62,648 nucleotides of DNA from Sutcliffiella rhizosphaerae (GCF_917563925.1 NZ_CAKJTJ010000023.1:1-62648), one strand, 5' to 3'. Shown: positions 43,152 through 52,777, counted from the stretch's first letter. Translations and numbers: made by a program. Notes: generated by a model not told the origin, from the sequence alone.

Positions 43152-44063
43152 ATGTACAATCAATTAGAAAAACTTTTTCCAAATTCATTAATTAAATCCA
43201 CTTTTCCTCACCATTTTTCCCGCTACCTATGGTTTCTTTCAGCTTCCAATGAATATGTTGGCATCGAAAAAAATGCTGTGAACGAGAAGGAAATGTTACT
43301 ATTAGAAACATTTCTACAAAAAGTAGAAGAAAATACTTTATCGATGACAGAATCCGAAAAGAATTGGTTTCAGTTTTTGTATCAAGGACAGATTGATCCT
43401 GACTTCATTAAGAATCTACAAAAGGACCAAATTAGATTTATCCACTTTCAATTTTCAGAACCAACCATACACAAAGAAGAGTGGAATGAAGCTATATCAG
43501 CATTTTTTGAAAAGCCAATCGATATTGTATGGGAAAATGCAACGGCTGGTGTGATCATTGAATATAAAGACGACCATGTTCAAGAGGAACATATTGTCTT
43601 TTCTGACATTGCTGATACAACCGCAAGTGATTTTTACGCAAATTTAGATTTTTATATCGGTTCTTACAGTTACGTTAATGAACGATTAACAGAAACATAC
43701 AAGTGGGAGAAAAAATGCTTTTACTTTTCAAAAAAAGCAAGAAAACAACGTAAGGTTCATTCATTTGCAGATGCCATTCCTTACATATTGACAAATAAGG
43801 CAGACGATGAAATGGTAAAACAAACCACTCTCCTTTTTCAAGCATTACAAGATGACCAAGAATTGCTTCAAAGTATTAAAGCTTATATTGAGAATAACTT
43901 AAATGTTTCACTTACATCTAAAAAACTTTTTATGCACCGCAATAGTCTTCAGTATCGAATGGACAAATTCATAGAATTGACGGGAATGGATATTAAAAAT
44001 TTTCAAGGGGCGATGTCCGCCTATTTAGCAATCATCATTCTAGAAAGTAATCATAAAAAGTAA
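43152..44063 (+). CDS. PucR/CdaR-type transcriptional regulator
   Basis: 303-residue protein with a C-terminal PucR-type helix-turn-helix (about 240-300): LLQSIKAYIENNLNVSLTSK, LFMHRNSLQYRMDKFIELTG. The N-terminal 230 residues are not recognisable. It lies directly upstream of msmX with its own terminator between, so regulation of msmX or of sugar use is possible but unproven. Confidence 0.78.
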   Translation: MYNQLEKLFPNSLIKSTFPHHFSRYLWFLSASNEYVGIEKNAVNEKEMLLLETFLQKVEENTLSMTESEKNWFQFLYQGQIDPDFIKNLQKDQIRFIHFQFSEPTIHKEEWNEAISAFFEKPIDIVWENATAGVIIEYKDDHVQEEHIVFSDIADTTASDFYANLDFYIGSYSYVNERLTETYKWEKKCFYFSKKARKQRKVHSFADAIPYILTNKADDEMVKQTTLLFQALQDDQELLQSIKAYIENNLNVSLTSKKLFMHRNSLQYRMDKFIELTGMDIKNFQGAMSAYLAIIILESNHKK

Positions 44064-44066
44064 CGT

Positions 44067-44096
44067 TGCACAAAGACGTTGCTTTTTTTTGTGCAC
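44067..44096 (+). terminator. Terminator after the PucR-type gene
   Basis: Short stem AACG/CGTT around a small loop followed by GCTTTTTTT. Confidence 0.55.
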
Positions 44097-44146
44097 CTTG
44101 TACATTTACGAAATGTATGCGTTTTCGGTACACTTGAATCAGATTA

Positions 44147-44160
44147 AGAAAACGATTTCA
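44147..44160. promoter_or_regulatory. CcpA-binding (cre) site-like sequence before msmX
   Basis: AGAAAACGATTTCA matches the cre consensus TGWNANCGNTNWCA at all fixed positions except the first, 19 bases before the msmX start. Position downstream of any likely transcription start suggests roadblock-type repression. Confidence 0.5.
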
Positions 44161-44178
44161 TTTTAGGGGGAGAAAACA

Positions 44179-45279
44179 ATGGCAGAATTACAATTAGATA
44201 ATATTTATAAAGTGTATGAAGGAAATGTAACAGCAGTTGAAGATTTCAACTTACACATTAAAGACAAGGAATTTATCGTATTCGTCGGTCCTTCAGGTTG
44301 TGGGAAATCCACTACACTTCGTATGATTGCAGGTTTAGAGGAAATTTCTAAAGGTGACTTCTCAATCGATGGCAAAAGAATGAATGATGTTGCACCAAAA
44401 GACCGTGACATCGCAATGGTATTCCAAAACTATGCATTGTATCCACATATGAATGTATATGATAATATGGCATTCGGCTTGAAATTACGTAAATTCCCAA
44501 AAGAAGAAATTGATCGTCGTGTTAAAGAAGCTGCAGCTATCCTTGGCCTTGAGCAATATTTAGATCGTAAACCAAAGGCATTATCTGGTGGTCAGCGCCA
44601 GCGTGTTGCTCTTGGTCGTGCTATCGTACGTGATGCAAAAGTATTCTTAATGGATGAGCCGTTATCTAACCTTGATGCAAAGCTTCGTGTAGCAATGCGT
44701 GCGGAAATCTCCAAACTTCACCAACGTTTACAGACAACAACTATTTATGTAACACATGACCAAACGGAAGCAATGACAATGGCTACTCGTCTGGTAGTAA
44801 TGAAAGATGGTATCATTCAACAAGTTGGATCACCAAAAGAAGTTTACGAAAATCCAGAAAATGTTTTCGTAGGTGGGTTTATCGGTTCTCCTGCCATGAA
44901 CTTCTTCAATGGAAAACTTGAAGATGGTGCATTCCATATTGGCGAGCAAAAAATTAGTGTACCTGAAGGAAAAATGAAAGTACTTCGTGATCAAGGATAT
45001 GTTGGCAAAGAAGTTATTCTTGGTATCCGTCCAGAAGACATTCATGATGAGCCAGTATTCATTGAGGCCTCTGTCGGAAGCACAATTGAAGCAATTATTG
45101 AAGTTTCCGAGCTACTTGGAGCAGAATCCATGCTTTACTCTCAAATCCATGGACAAGATTTCGTCGCTCGTGTTGATTCACGTACAGATGTAAAGCCTCA
45201 ACAGAAGCTTCAACTTGCACTAGACATGAACAAATGTCACTTCTTCGATTTTGAAACTGAATCTCGTATTCGTTCTTAA
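44179..45279 (+). CDS. msmX: Multi-sugar ABC transporter ATPase MsmX/UgpC type
   Basis: 366-residue ATPase shared by several carbohydrate importers. Walker A GPSGCGKST (37-45), Q-loop, signature LSGGQRQR, Walker B VFLMDEPLSNLDAKLR, switch THD, and the C-terminal OB/TOBE domain (about 240-366) typical of MalK-type proteins. No permease or binding protein adjoins, as expected for a shared ATPase. GGGGGAG ribosome binding site; strong terminator follows. Confidence 0.93.
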   Translation: MAELQLDNIYKVYEGNVTAVEDFNLHIKDKEFIVFVGPSGCGKSTTLRMIAGLEEISKGDFSIDGKRMNDVAPKDRDIAMVFQNYALYPHMNVYDNMAFGLKLRKFPKEEIDRRVKEAAAILGLEQYLDRKPKALSGGQRQRVALGRAIVRDAKVFLMDEPLSNLDAKLRVAMRAEISKLHQRLQTTTIYVTHDQTEAMTMATRLVVMKDGIIQQVGSPKEVYENPENVFVGGFIGSPAMNFFNGKLEDGAFHIGEQKISVPEGKMKVLRDQGYVGKEVILGIRPEDIHDEPVFIEASVGSTIEAIIEVSELLGAESMLYSQIHGQDFVARVDSRTDVKPQQKLQLALDMNKCHFFDFETESRIRS

Positions 45280-45286
45280 TTTCTCT

Positions 45287-45336
45287 TTAAGAGGTTGTTA
45301 GGAAGTCATTAATTTATGGCTTCCTAACAACCTCTT
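45287..45336 (+). terminator. Terminator after msmX
   Basis: Very strong 16-bp stem AGAGGTTGTTAGGAAG and its complement, 14-base loop, TTTTT. Confidence 0.93.
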
Positions 45337-45426
45337 TTTCTGCAAATTAGGATTGGGCTAATGGGACTAAGATTGGCGTTCCTCCAGTTTAGTCCGATAT
45401 TATAAATAAAACTCAAAAGGCCCTCC

Positions 45427-45669
45427 CTACTCCTTAACAGATATGATATGTTCCGCCTGACACCCAGTACAAAGCACCAAATGAATACATGTATGATTCT
45501 TCACACTCTCCAATTCTCCGTCCACTTGTTTTAACAGGTTGATATCCATATAAGCACTATAATTATCTAAGAAATCTGTGACCCTTCCTTGATCTATTAA
45601 CTGTTTTCCACAGAAATCGCATGTTGCCACGTATTCTTCCAAACCATTACATAATGGACAGATATCCAT
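45427..45669 (-). CDS. Small zinc-ribbon-like hypothetical protein
   Basis: 80 residues with CPLC, CDFC and CTGC pairs (CX2C motifs near residues 4, 17 and 71) plus His residues, so probably metal-binding. GGAGGAACAG before the ATG. Not recognised beyond that; similar small proteins lie near sspB in Bacillus. Confidence 0.65.
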   Translation of the reverse strand: MDICPLCNGLEEYVATCDFCGKQLIDQGRVTDFLDNYSAYMDINLLKQVDGELESVKNHTCIHLVLCTGCQAEHIISVKE

Positions 45670-45779
45670 TTCTGTTCCTCCGATTCATCTTTACTATCCA
45701 CTAATAATTTCACCATTCCTCACAAAAACATGCTCTTACGTCAATATTTTTAAATATCCATAAATTACCTTTTTAATTA

Positions 45780-45810
45780 TGAATAAGGATTTTTCTATTT
45801 TCTTATAATA
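45780..45810 (+). promoter_or_regulatory. Candidate sigma-G type promoter of sspB
   Basis: TGAATA, 18 bases, TATAATA: close to the forespore sigma-G pattern (TGAATA and CATAMTA). Expected start of transcription near 45817, upstream of the tRNA-like element. Confidence 0.5.
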
Positions 45811-45832
45811 CAAGTAACGGCTTTTCCACTAC

Positions 45833-45898
45833 TGGACCTTCCATAGGTGAGCGTAGAACAAAATGCGCACGCTGGTGCAAATCCAGCAGGTCCAACCA
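45833..45898 (+). ncRNA. tRNA-like element (66 nt, pseudo-tRNA) in the sspB leader
   Basis: Perfect 7-bp acceptor stem TGGACCT/AGGTCCA followed by ACCA (discriminator A plus encoded CCA). Perfect 5-bp T-stem GCTGG/CCAGC with a 7-base loop TGCAAAT. A 5-bp anticodon-like stem GCGTA/TGCGC with an 8-base loop GAACAAAA. The D-arm is reduced to a CC-ATA-GG mini-hairpin and the usual D-loop and TTC residues are missing, so it is unlikely to work as an ordinary elongator tRNA. It lies on the sspB transcript, before the ribosome binding site. Bacillus cereus has a described pseudo-tRNA (tRNA-Other) of similar kind; identity with it is not claimed. Confidence 0.7.
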
Positions 45899-45928
45899 AA
45901 ACCATATTATGAGGAGATGAATTACATC

Positions 45929-46129
45929 ATGGCAAGCAGAAACAATTCTTCTAATCAATTAGTAGCACCTGGAGCACAAGCAGCAATCGACCAAATGAAG
46001 TATGAAATTGCTACAGAATTTGGGGTAAACCTTGGTGCAGACACAACTTCACGCGCTAACGGTTCTGTTGGTGGAGAAATCACAAAACGCTTAGTTCAAA
46101 TGGCTGAACAACAACTAGGCGGAAGATAA
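45929..46129 (+). CDS. sspB: Alpha/beta-type small acid-soluble spore protein
   Basis: 66-residue SASP with both family signatures: [22 protein letters not shown] (germination-protease site region) and [15 protein letters not shown]. It coats spore DNA. ATG after GAGGAGATGAATTACATC; a longer in-frame start lies within the tRNA-like element and is rejected. The symbol is by position (next to yheE in B. subtilis). Confidence 0.93.
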   Translation: MASRNNSSNQLVAPGAQAAIDQMKYEIATEFGVNLGADTTSRANGSVGGEITKRLVQMAEQQLGGR

Positions 46130-46161
46130 GTTTTTAGTTAGGAAAATTTTATACTATGGCT

Positions 46162-46198
46162 TAGACACCTCATTTTTTGAGGTGTCTTGCTTTTATTA
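46162..46198 (+). terminator. Terminator after sspB
   Basis: Stem AGACACCTCA/TGAGGTGTCT, then TTGCTTTTATT. Confidence 0.88.
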
Positions 46199-46227
46199 GA
46201 AATATAAACAAAGTGCAGTTTAGTACA

Positions 46228-46258
46228 TAAAAAACCTCGTTAATCCACTAACGAGGCC
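46228..46258 (-). terminator. Terminator of the amino-acid ABC operon
   Basis: Stem CCTCGTTA/TAACGAGG with TTTTTT on the minus strand. Confidence 0.88.
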
Positions 46259-46270
46259 TTATCCTAGCTA

Positions 46271-47014
46271 TTAAACTCCACTCTCTATAAGTCGCAAAAA
46301 TTGCTTAGTACGGTCAGTAATAGGGTTCTCAAATATTTCCTTTGGTTCTCCTTGCTCCACAATCTTCCCATCATCCATAAATATTACCTCATCGGCAACT
46401 TCTTTTGCGAATTTCATTTCATGTGTTACAACAACCATAGTCATTCCTTCATGAGCCAATTCTTTCATAACTCTTAATACTTCCCCGACTAGCTCTGGAT
46501 CAAGCGCAGAAGTTGGTTCGTCAAATAACATTACTTTCGGTTCCATGGCAAGCGCTCTGGCAATTCCGACACGTTGCTGCTGGCCACCTGAAAGCTGAAA
46601 AGGGTAGAAATCTAATTTGTCACCAAGTCCAACTTTATGTAAAAGGCTAATAGCTCGCTCTTTTACTTTCGCTTTTTCCTCTTTTTTTACTGTAATGGGT
46701 CCTTCCATTACATTTTGTAGGGCTGTCATGTGAGGAAAAAGATTGTAATTTTGAAAAACCATGCCTGTCAATCGTCTAAAGTCTGCAATTTTCCCTGAAG
46801 GAACTTTTTGAGAAAAATCCAATGACTGCTGATCTATTTCAACAATACCTGAAGTTGGTTTTTCCAATATATTTAAACAACGCAACAAAGTTGTTTTTCC
46901 AGAACCGGAAGGTCCAATAACAACTACAACTTTTCCTTGCTCCACTTGTAAGTCAATTCCTTTTAAAACTTCTAAATCTCCAAATTGCTTATATAAGCTC
47001 TTTACTGATATCAT
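46271..47014 (-). CDS. Polar amino-acid ABC transporter, ATP-binding protein
   Basis: 247-residue ATPase of the GlnQ/TcyN type. Walker [10 protein letters not shown], signature LSGGQQQR, Walker [15 protein letters not shown], switch THEMKF. ATG chosen after AAAGGAGC, ten codons inside the longest frame. Last gene of a three-gene operon; probably cystine, glutamine or similar amino acids. Confidence 0.9.
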   Translation of the reverse strand: MISVKSLYKQFGDLEVLKGIDLQVEQGKVVVVIGPSGSGKTTLLRCLNILEKPTSGIVEIDQQSLDFSQKVPSGKIADFRRLTGMVFQNYNLFPHMTALQNVMEGPITVKKEEKAKVKERAISLLHKVGLGDKLDFYPFQLSGGQQQRVGIARALAMEPKVMLFDEPTSALDPELVGEVLRVMKELAHEGMTMVVVTHEMKFAKEVADEVIFMDDGKIVEQGEPKEIFENPITDRTKQFLRLIESGV

Positions 47015-47046
47015 CACAGGAGCTCCTTTACTTTTAACTAACAATT

Positions 47047-47748
47047 CTACTTTGCTACATAGCGATCCAGCCTACGTTCAATCCTTCCTTGAATTAGTGA
47101 TAGACAGAAACAGATTACCCAATATATAGCAGCTGCTTGTATATATAGCAGTAAAAACTCATAATTGGTAGCTGCTATTTGCTGTGCAATCCTAAACATT
47201 TCTGTTACCAATATTAAAGAGGCAAGCGAAGTATCTTTGACAAGACTTATAAAAGAATTAGACAACGGTGGAATGGATACCCTTGAAGCTTGGGGAAGAA
47301 TAATTCTTCTTAATGCTTGCGGATAACTCATTCCCATTGAGTAAGCTGCTTCCCATTGCCCTTTCGGTGTAGAAAGAATGGCCGCACGAATAATTTCTGA
47401 TGCATATGCACCAACATTTAATGAAAAAGCAATTACGGCAGCTGGAAATGGATCTATTGTAACTCCTACAGAAGGCAGACCGTAAAATATAATAAATAAT
47501 TGCACAAGTAACGGCGTACCTCTAATGATGGAAACGTAGATTCTTGCCACAATCTGCAAAGGTTTAATCGGTGAGATACGTGCCAACGCCGTAAGTACGG
47601 CAATAAACAAACCTAAAGAAAATGATAATAAAGTTAATGGAATTGTATATGACAAAGCTCCCTTCAATAATGGGAGAAGGGAACTTTGTGCAATGGTAAT
47701 CCATCTTTCAAGACGTTCTGGATCCGCCAATATACTAGTTAAGTACAT
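47047..47748 (-). CDS. Polar amino-acid ABC transporter, permease
   Basis: 233-residue HisM/GlnP-type permease with about five helices, the conserved EAA-type loop [22 protein letters not shown] and [17 protein letters not shown]. Its start overlaps the end of the binding-protein gene by 14 bases. Confidence 0.9.
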   Translation of the reverse strand: MYLTSILADPERLERWITIAQSSLLPLLKGALSYTIPLTLLSFSLGLFIAVLTALARISPIKPLQIVARIYVSIIRGTPLLVQLFIIFYGLPSVGVTIDPFPAAVIAFSLNVGAYASEIIRAAILSTPKGQWEAAYSMGMSYPQALRRIILPQASRVSIPPLSNSFISLVKDTSLASLILVTEMFRIAQQIAATNYEFLLLYIQAAAIYWVICFCLSLIQGRIERRLDRYVAK

Positions 47749-48556
47749 TTTCACCAAACCATTTCTCAGAGATTTCGTCGTACGTGCCTTCTTCGATAAT
47801 TTCAGCTAATGCTTTATTAACAGCTTCCACTAACTCTTCATTACCTTGGCGGAACATAAATCCACTTTGTGCTGCATTTTCATGTTCTGCTGCAATTTTA
47901 ATTGCTGCATTTGGACGGTTTTTCTGGAAATCAAGAACAGAAAGTTTGTCATTAATAGTTACGTCCACACGATTGGAATTAAGTAATTCGATTGCTTGAT
48001 TAAAACCTTCTACACCTTCAATTTCTGCGTTATACTCACGAGCAAGGTCAGCGTAGTTACTTGTTAATGATTGTGCTGACTTTTTGCCTTCAATATCTTC
48101 AAAACCATTGATTTCAGTATTATCTTCTTTTGTGACTAATACTGCTGCTGATGAGATATAGTGATCAGAGAAATCATACTTTTCTTTACGATCATCACGA
48201 ATACCCACTTGATTTGCAATCATATCAAAACGCTTGGAATCAAGTCCAGCGAACATGGCATCCCACTGAGTTTCCATAAACTTAGCTTCTACTCCAAGCT
48301 TTTCAGCTATAGCTTCTGCTAATTCCACATCAAATCCTGTTAATTTACCTGAATCATCATGGAACGTAAACGGAGGATAAGTACCTTCCGTACCAATTAG
48401 AAGCTCACCTTCTTCTTGAACTTTTGCTAATAGATTATCCTGATTATTTTCTGCTGTATCACCTGTACCAGCATTATTATCATTTGTACCGCAAGCACTT
48501 AGAACTGTTCCAGCAAGGAGAACTAGTGCAAATAAGGAAAGAATTTTGTTCTTCAT
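47735..48556 (-). CDS. Polar amino-acid ABC transporter, substrate-binding lipoprotein
   Basis: 273-residue solute-binding protein (SBP_bac_3 family). Signal peptide with lipobox LSAC, Cys22; a poly-Asn/Thr linker; then [30 protein letters not shown], the usual entry signature, and a C-terminal Trp-Phe motif. Substrate class by family: cystine (TcyA-like) or glutamine. First gene of the operon. Confidence 0.92.
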   Translation of the reverse strand: MKNKILSLFALVLLAGTVLSACGTNDNNAGTGDTAENNQDNLLAKVQEEGELLIGTEGTYPPFTFHDDSGKLTGFDVELAEAIAEKLGVEAKFMETQWDAMFAGLDSKRFDMIANQVGIRDDRKEKYDFSDHYISSAAVLVTKEDNTEINGFEDIEGKKSAQSLTSNYADLAREYNAEIEGVEGFNQAIELLNSNRVDVTINDKLSVLDFQKNRPNAAIKIAAEHENAAQSGFMFRQGNEELVEAVNKALAEIIEEGTYDEISEKWFGENVLN

Positions 48557-48607
48557 TGTATTAAACCCCCAGTATTCTTATATGAATTAATTTTTAGCAC
48601 ATATTGA

Positions 48608-48636
48608 ATAGTATAGAAAGTCATAGGACTTGTCAA
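48608..48636 (-). promoter_or_regulatory. Sigma-A promoter of the amino-acid ABC operon
   Basis: TTGACA, 17 bases, TACTAT on the minus strand, 52 bases before the binding-protein start. No riboswitch or T-box seen in the short leader. Confidence 0.65.
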
Positions 48637-48699
48637 AGACTTTGTTTTATTTTTATCCTTTCCAACACTTCTGCAAACTTATTCTTGTCAATTTATATA

Positions 48700-48734
48700 A
48701 AAAGGCCTATGGGATTAGCCCCATAGACCTTTGC
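48700..48734 (-). terminator. Terminator after bmrD
   Basis: Stem AAAGGTCTATGGG/CCCATAGGCCTTT with one wobble pair, followed by T-rich sequence. Confidence 0.88.
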
Positions 48735-48735
48735 A

Positions 48736-50769
48736 TTATCCTGCAAGTCCTTTTGATCCTTGCTGGAGTTCGTACATTTGATAATACTTACCTTTTATTT
48801 CCATCAATTCATCGTGGTTTCCTTTTTCGACAATTTCTCCACGATCTAACACTAGAATTTGATCTGCATTTTTAATAGTAGGAAGCCTATGGGCAATGAT
48901 AAACGTAGTTCTTCCCTTTTTCAATACTTCCAAGGCTTTCTGAATGATTGCTTCAGTTTCTGTATCAATACTTGCTGTTGCTTCATCCAATATTAGAATT
49001 GCTGGATCAAATGCGAGTGCGCGTGCAAATGAGATTAACTGTCTTTGTCCGGAAGATAAAGTACTTCCTTTTTCAATAACTGGCTCATCTAATCCTTTAG
49101 GTAACGCCTGAACAAAATCCATTGCCCCAACATCATTAAGGGCCTTTTTTACATGCTCCATTGAAATTCTCTCATCTTCCAGGCTTACATTGGATGCAAT
49201 GGTACCTGAAAATAGAAACGGATCTTGTAAGACTATGCCCATATGCTGTCTAATTACTTGCTTAGGTACGTCAGAAATTTCTTGACCATCTATTTGTATG
49301 CTTCCTTTTTGGATATCATAAAATCTGAATAAAAGGTTCATAATGGAACTTTTTCCTGATCCAGTATGACCAACAAGTGCAATTGTTTCTCCTTTTTTTG
49401 CTTCAAAAGAGATGTCTTTCAACACATAGTCATTCTCCTTGTAGCCAAACCAAACGGAGTCAAACGTCACATTCCCCTCATAGCGAGGACTTCTTTCGTC
49501 TGAAACTTGAATACCTGCTTCATCCATAAGTTCAAATACCCTCACCGCCGAAACACGTGCCTGCTCCAAATTTGCAAGCTGGTTGACCATACCAGTAATC
49601 GGGCCAAACATTCTCCCTAAGTAATCGACAAATGCATACAAAACACCAAGTGAAACCATGGTTCCAATCCCAAGGGATGCTCCTCCAAAATACCAGATGA
49701 CAACGACAAACGAAATATTACGAAGCACCCCAACCAAATTATGGGAAGTCAATGCATTCAGGCTTAAAAGTTTTTTTTGAAAAGTAAAATGTTGTTCATT
49801 CCAGCCTTCAAACTCTTCCTTCGCTTTCTTTTGTCTGCGAAATGCTTGAATAATTGGCATTCCTTGAATCGATTCATTAATATTTCCATTAATATCACTC
49901 AGTAGAGCACGAATTTTATGATTATAAAAAGATGCATATTTACGGTAAATAATAAACCAAACAATAAGAATAGGTATCAGTAATAAACAGATTGTAGCTA
50001 ATCTTGCATCAAGTAAAAATAGCGCAATAAAAATACCTGTAATGTAAATGACTCCTGAGAAAAATGTTGCCAATACGGTTACATACAATTCTTTAATAGT
50101 TTCAGTGTCATTGGTAATCCTAGACACGACTTTTCCTGCGGGTAGATGATCAAAATACTGGATTGGCAATTTTTGAATTTGACCAAACACATCTTCACGC
50201 ATTTTTTGAATGATTCTGTTTGCTGAAGTTTGTAAGTAATAGCTTTGTCCATATTGGAAAAAAGAAGCCACTACAAGTAAACCAAAGTATAGGACGACTA
50301 AATAGATGATATATTTTACTTCTGGTTGATAGAAGCTGATCAGCTCACTGTTAGAAAGCTCCTGTGCTGGATATGTGGCTGTCAGCTCACCTCTTGTAAT
50401 AGTTAGTTCTCCATTATTTACTGATCTTTCCCCATCAAATTCTATATCAGATGGAATAAAATAATAATCTCTTCCGATTTGAAGGATTCTTGCCGTATTT
50501 TCATCTAATACATTCACATCTTCTGAAACTCGATCTTCTCTAATATAAAACGCATTATTATAAGACACATGGTCAGTTCCATTTTCTTCAGTAAGAACCC
50601 ATCGTTTTTCGATACCTAGAATATGTTCATCAATCATACGCTTAGCAATAAAAGGTCCTGTAAGCTCTGCAGAAACTGCGATGGATAGCATTAATAATGC
50701 AAAAATAATGACTTTCTTTTGGGTTAGTGCATATCTAAATAATCGTTTACCTGATTTTATTTCCTTCAT
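48736..50769 (-). CDS. bmrD: Heterodimeric multidrug ABC exporter subunit BmrD (YheH)
   Basis: 677-residue full subunit: six membrane helices (about 15-430) with a long extracytoplasmic insertion between the first two (about 45-140), a hallmark of BmrD-type subunits, then the ATPase: Walker A GHTGSGKSS, atypical signature LSSGQRQ, Walker B ILILDEATASID with catalytic Glu. Partner of BmrC; its start overlaps the bmrC stop by four bases. Exports drugs such as antibiotics and dyes. Confidence 0.92.
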   Translation of the reverse strand: MKEIKSGKRLFRYALTQKKVIIFALLMLSIAVSAELTGPFIAKRMIDEHILGIEKRWVLTEENGTDHVSYNNAFYIREDRVSEDVNVLDENTARILQIGRDYYFIPSDIEFDGERSVNNGELTITRGELTATYPAQELSNSELISFYQPEVKYIIYLVVLYFGLLVVASFFQYGQSYYLQTSANRIIQKMREDVFGQIQKLPIQYFDHLPAGKVVSRITNDTETIKELYVTVLATFFSGVIYITGIFIALFLLDARLATICLLLIPILIVWFIIYRKYASFYNHKIRALLSDINGNINESIQGMPIIQAFRRQKKAKEEFEGWNEQHFTFQKKLLSLNALTSHNLVGVLRNISFVVVIWYFGGASLGIGTMVSLGVLYAFVDYLGRMFGPITGMVNQLANLEQARVSAVRVFELMDEAGIQVSDERSPRYEGNVTFDSVWFGYKENDYVLKDISFEAKKGETIALVGHTGSGKSSIMNLLFRFYDIQKGSIQIDGQEISDVPKQVIRQHMGIVLQDPFLFSGTIASNVSLEDERISMEHVKKALNDVGAMDFVQALPKGLDEPVIEKGSTLSSGQRQLISFARALAFDPAILILDEATASIDTETEAIIQKALEVLKKGRTTFIIAHRLPTIKNADQILVLDRGEIVEKGNHDELMEIKGKYYQMYELQQGSKGLAG

Positions 50770-52523
50770 GTTAATACTTCGCCTCCTTTCGGCGATTGAA
50801 CCTGTTGGCGCTCGAACTGTTCTTTATACCAACCACCAAGTGACATTAATTGGTCATGCATTCCGGATTCCACAATTTCTCCATTTTCTAAAACAATGAT
50901 CCAGTCTGCATGTTGAACACCTGATAATCGGTGTGTAGTAATAAGTGTTGTTTTTCCAGAACGCTCATCTCTAATATTTTTTATAATAGTTGCCTCTGTT
51001 TTAGCATCTACCGCTGACAACGAGTCATCTAAAATAAGTATTTCGGGATTTGCAATTAATGCACGTGCAATGGAAATACGTTGTTTTTGCCCACCTGATA
51101 AGGAAACTCCCTTTTCTCCCACCAATGTTTGCAATCCGTCTGGAAGCATTTTTAAATCTTTCTCAAATGCTGCCATTTTAATAGCATGTTTGATATCTGT
51201 TTCCGATGCATGCTCTTTTCCATATAAAATATTTTCTTTAACAGATCTCGAGAAAAGAATATGATCCTGCGGTACATAACCGATCCAACTATGGATACTA
51301 TCAAGTGAAACCTTGGCAAGGTTCACCTCATTCACTTTGATGTTACCAGAGCCAAGAGGATATTCTCTTAACAACTGTTTAATCAGCGTTGTTTTACCGC
51401 TTCCTGTTTTGCCCACAATTCCAAGGGTCTGCCCTGCCTTAAGATGGAAGGAGATATTCTTCAAATTATCGGTATTGGAGGAGGGGTAACGAAAAGATAC
51501 CTGTTGAAAATCAATAGTTTCCGGTTTTTCTACATGAATTGTTTCTGGAAGATCTTTTACATCCTCTTTATATGCTAATGTTTCATTTACACGATCTAAG
51601 GATGCATTTCCTCGCTGCATGATATTGATTAATTCACCTATAGCAAACATTGGCCATATTAACATACCAAGATAGACATTGAATGCCACTAGTTCTCCCA
51701 GAGTAATGGACTTATGGAAAACTAAGTATGCGCCATATCCCAAACCAATTAAGTAGCTTGCCCCTACCAATAATTTAATGGTTGGATCAAATAAAGAATC
51801 AATAATGGCAACTTTGACATTTTTTTTATAGACATCATCTGTCATTTGATGAAATCTGCCTTCTTCTGCTCTTTCTTGCACATATGCTCTTATGACACGG
51901 ACACCAGCGATCGATTCCAATACTCTATCGTTCATGTCCCCGAAAGCATCTTGTGCTTCCGTAAATCTTTGATGAATTTTCTTTCCATAAATGTTCATTG
52001 CCAGCGCCATTAATGGGAGGGGAATGATAGCTGCCAAAGTTAGCTTCCAACTAATCATAAATCCCATGGTACCAAGAATGATAAGCATGAACACACTCGA
52101 ATCAATTAAAGTGAGGACACCAAACCCTGCAGTTGTTGATATCGCCTTTAAATCATTTGTCGCACGAGCCATTAAATCACCCGTACGATTCTTTTCATAA
52201 AACGTTGGGGTCATCCTCAATAGATGTCCCATTAACTTTGACCTTAGTGATCTTTCAACCAAAAATGAACTTCCAAAAAGCTGAAACATCCAGACATAAG
52301 TAATTCCATATGTCACGAACGCTAAAATCACTAGAAATGACACATACTGTACAATCTTTTCAGTAGTAAATACCCCTGCCTGAATATCATCTATAGCCAT
52401 TCCAATCATTTTTGGCGGTATAACCTCCAAAATACTTGCAAATATAAGTAACGAAATTGCTACTAAATATCTTTTCCAATATTGTTTAAAAAACCAACCC
52501 AATTTTCCTAGTACAGAAAACAT
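50766..52523 (-). CDS. bmrC: Heterodimeric multidrug ABC exporter subunit BmrC (YheI)
   Basis: 585-residue subunit. Six membrane helices (to about 320), Walker A GKTGSGKTT, consensus signature LSGGQKQR, Walker B ILILDDSLSAVD with Asp in place of the catalytic Glu. That is the expected degenerate nucleotide site of a heterodimeric exporter, complementing BmrD. GAAGGGAGAG ribosome binding site. Preceded by a leader ORF and attenuator-type terminators. Confidence 0.92.
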   Translation of the reverse strand: MFSVLGKLGWFFKQYWKRYLVAISLLIFASILEVIPPKMIGMAIDDIQAGVFTTEKIVQYVSFLVILAFVTYGITYVWMFQLFGSSFLVERSLRSKLMGHLLRMTPTFYEKNRTGDLMARATNDLKAISTTAGFGVLTLIDSSVFMLIILGTMGFMISWKLTLAAIIPLPLMALAMNIYGKKIHQRFTEAQDAFGDMNDRVLESIAGVRVIRAYVQERAEEGRFHQMTDDVYKKNVKVAIIDSLFDPTIKLLVGASYLIGLGYGAYLVFHKSITLGELVAFNVYLGMLIWPMFAIGELINIMQRGNASLDRVNETLAYKEDVKDLPETIHVEKPETIDFQQVSFRYPSSNTDNLKNISFHLKAGQTLGIVGKTGSGKTTLIKQLLREYPLGSGNIKVNEVNLAKVSLDSIHSWIGYVPQDHILFSRSVKENILYGKEHASETDIKHAIKMAAFEKDLKMLPDGLQTLVGEKGVSLSGGQKQRISIARALIANPEILILDDSLSAVDAKTEATIIKNIRDERSGKTTLITTHRLSGVQHADWIIVLENGEIVESGMHDQLMSLGGWYKEQFERQQVQSPKGGEVLT

Positions 52524-52564
52524 AATTGTATACTCTCCCTTCTATGATGAGTTCTATTTTTTTG

Positions 52565-52621
52565 CTACCCACCATCTGAAGCCACTTTGTACATCATGAA
52601 TCGAACATAAACATTTTGCAT
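52565..52621 (-). CDS. 18-codon ORF upstream of bmrC
   Basis: MQNVYVRFMMYKVASDGG with a near-perfect ribosome binding site TAGGAGGTAACAATT. It lies after the second terminator and 41 bases before bmrC, so it is read only when termination fails. Could be a second leader or a translation-coupling peptide. Not recognised. Confidence 0.5.
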   Translation of the reverse strand: MQNVYVRFMMYKVASDGG

Positions 52622-52695
52622 AATTGTTACCTCCTAATGATTCCGAGCAGTATGCCCATATTATGCGTGGAAAAATATAGAAATAAAACAAAACA

Positions 52696-52734
52696 AAAAA
52701 ATGGCATACCAACGCAATGTGGTATGCCACTTTT
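52696..52734 (-). terminator. Attenuator terminator 2 in the bmrCD leader
   Basis: Stem TGGCATACCA/TGGTATGCCA, short loop, TTTTTTTG on the minus strand. It lies between the 31-codon leader and bmrC. Confidence 0.88.
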
Positions 52735-52741
52735 AATCCAT

Positions 52742-52777
52742 AAAAAAGCACACGTCACACCATAATGGTGACCTGTG
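52742..52777 (-). terminator. Attenuator terminator 1 in the bmrCD leader
   Basis: Imperfect stem around ATGGTG/CACCAT and GTGTG/CACAC, then CTTTTTT on the minus strand, directly before terminator 2. Confidence 0.65.

Noticed and set aside
45863-45928. Longer SASP start within the tRNA-like element
   Set aside because: No ribosome binding site; family proteins start at the ATG at 45929.
48557-48735. Search for an S-box or T-box leader before the amino-acid transporter
   Set aside because: The leader from the mapped promoter is about 50 bases and shows no aptamer or terminator pair.
52554-52751. 65-codon minus-strand ORF before bmrC
   Set aside because: It runs through terminator 2 in a different frame from the two leader ORFs that have strong ribosome binding sites.
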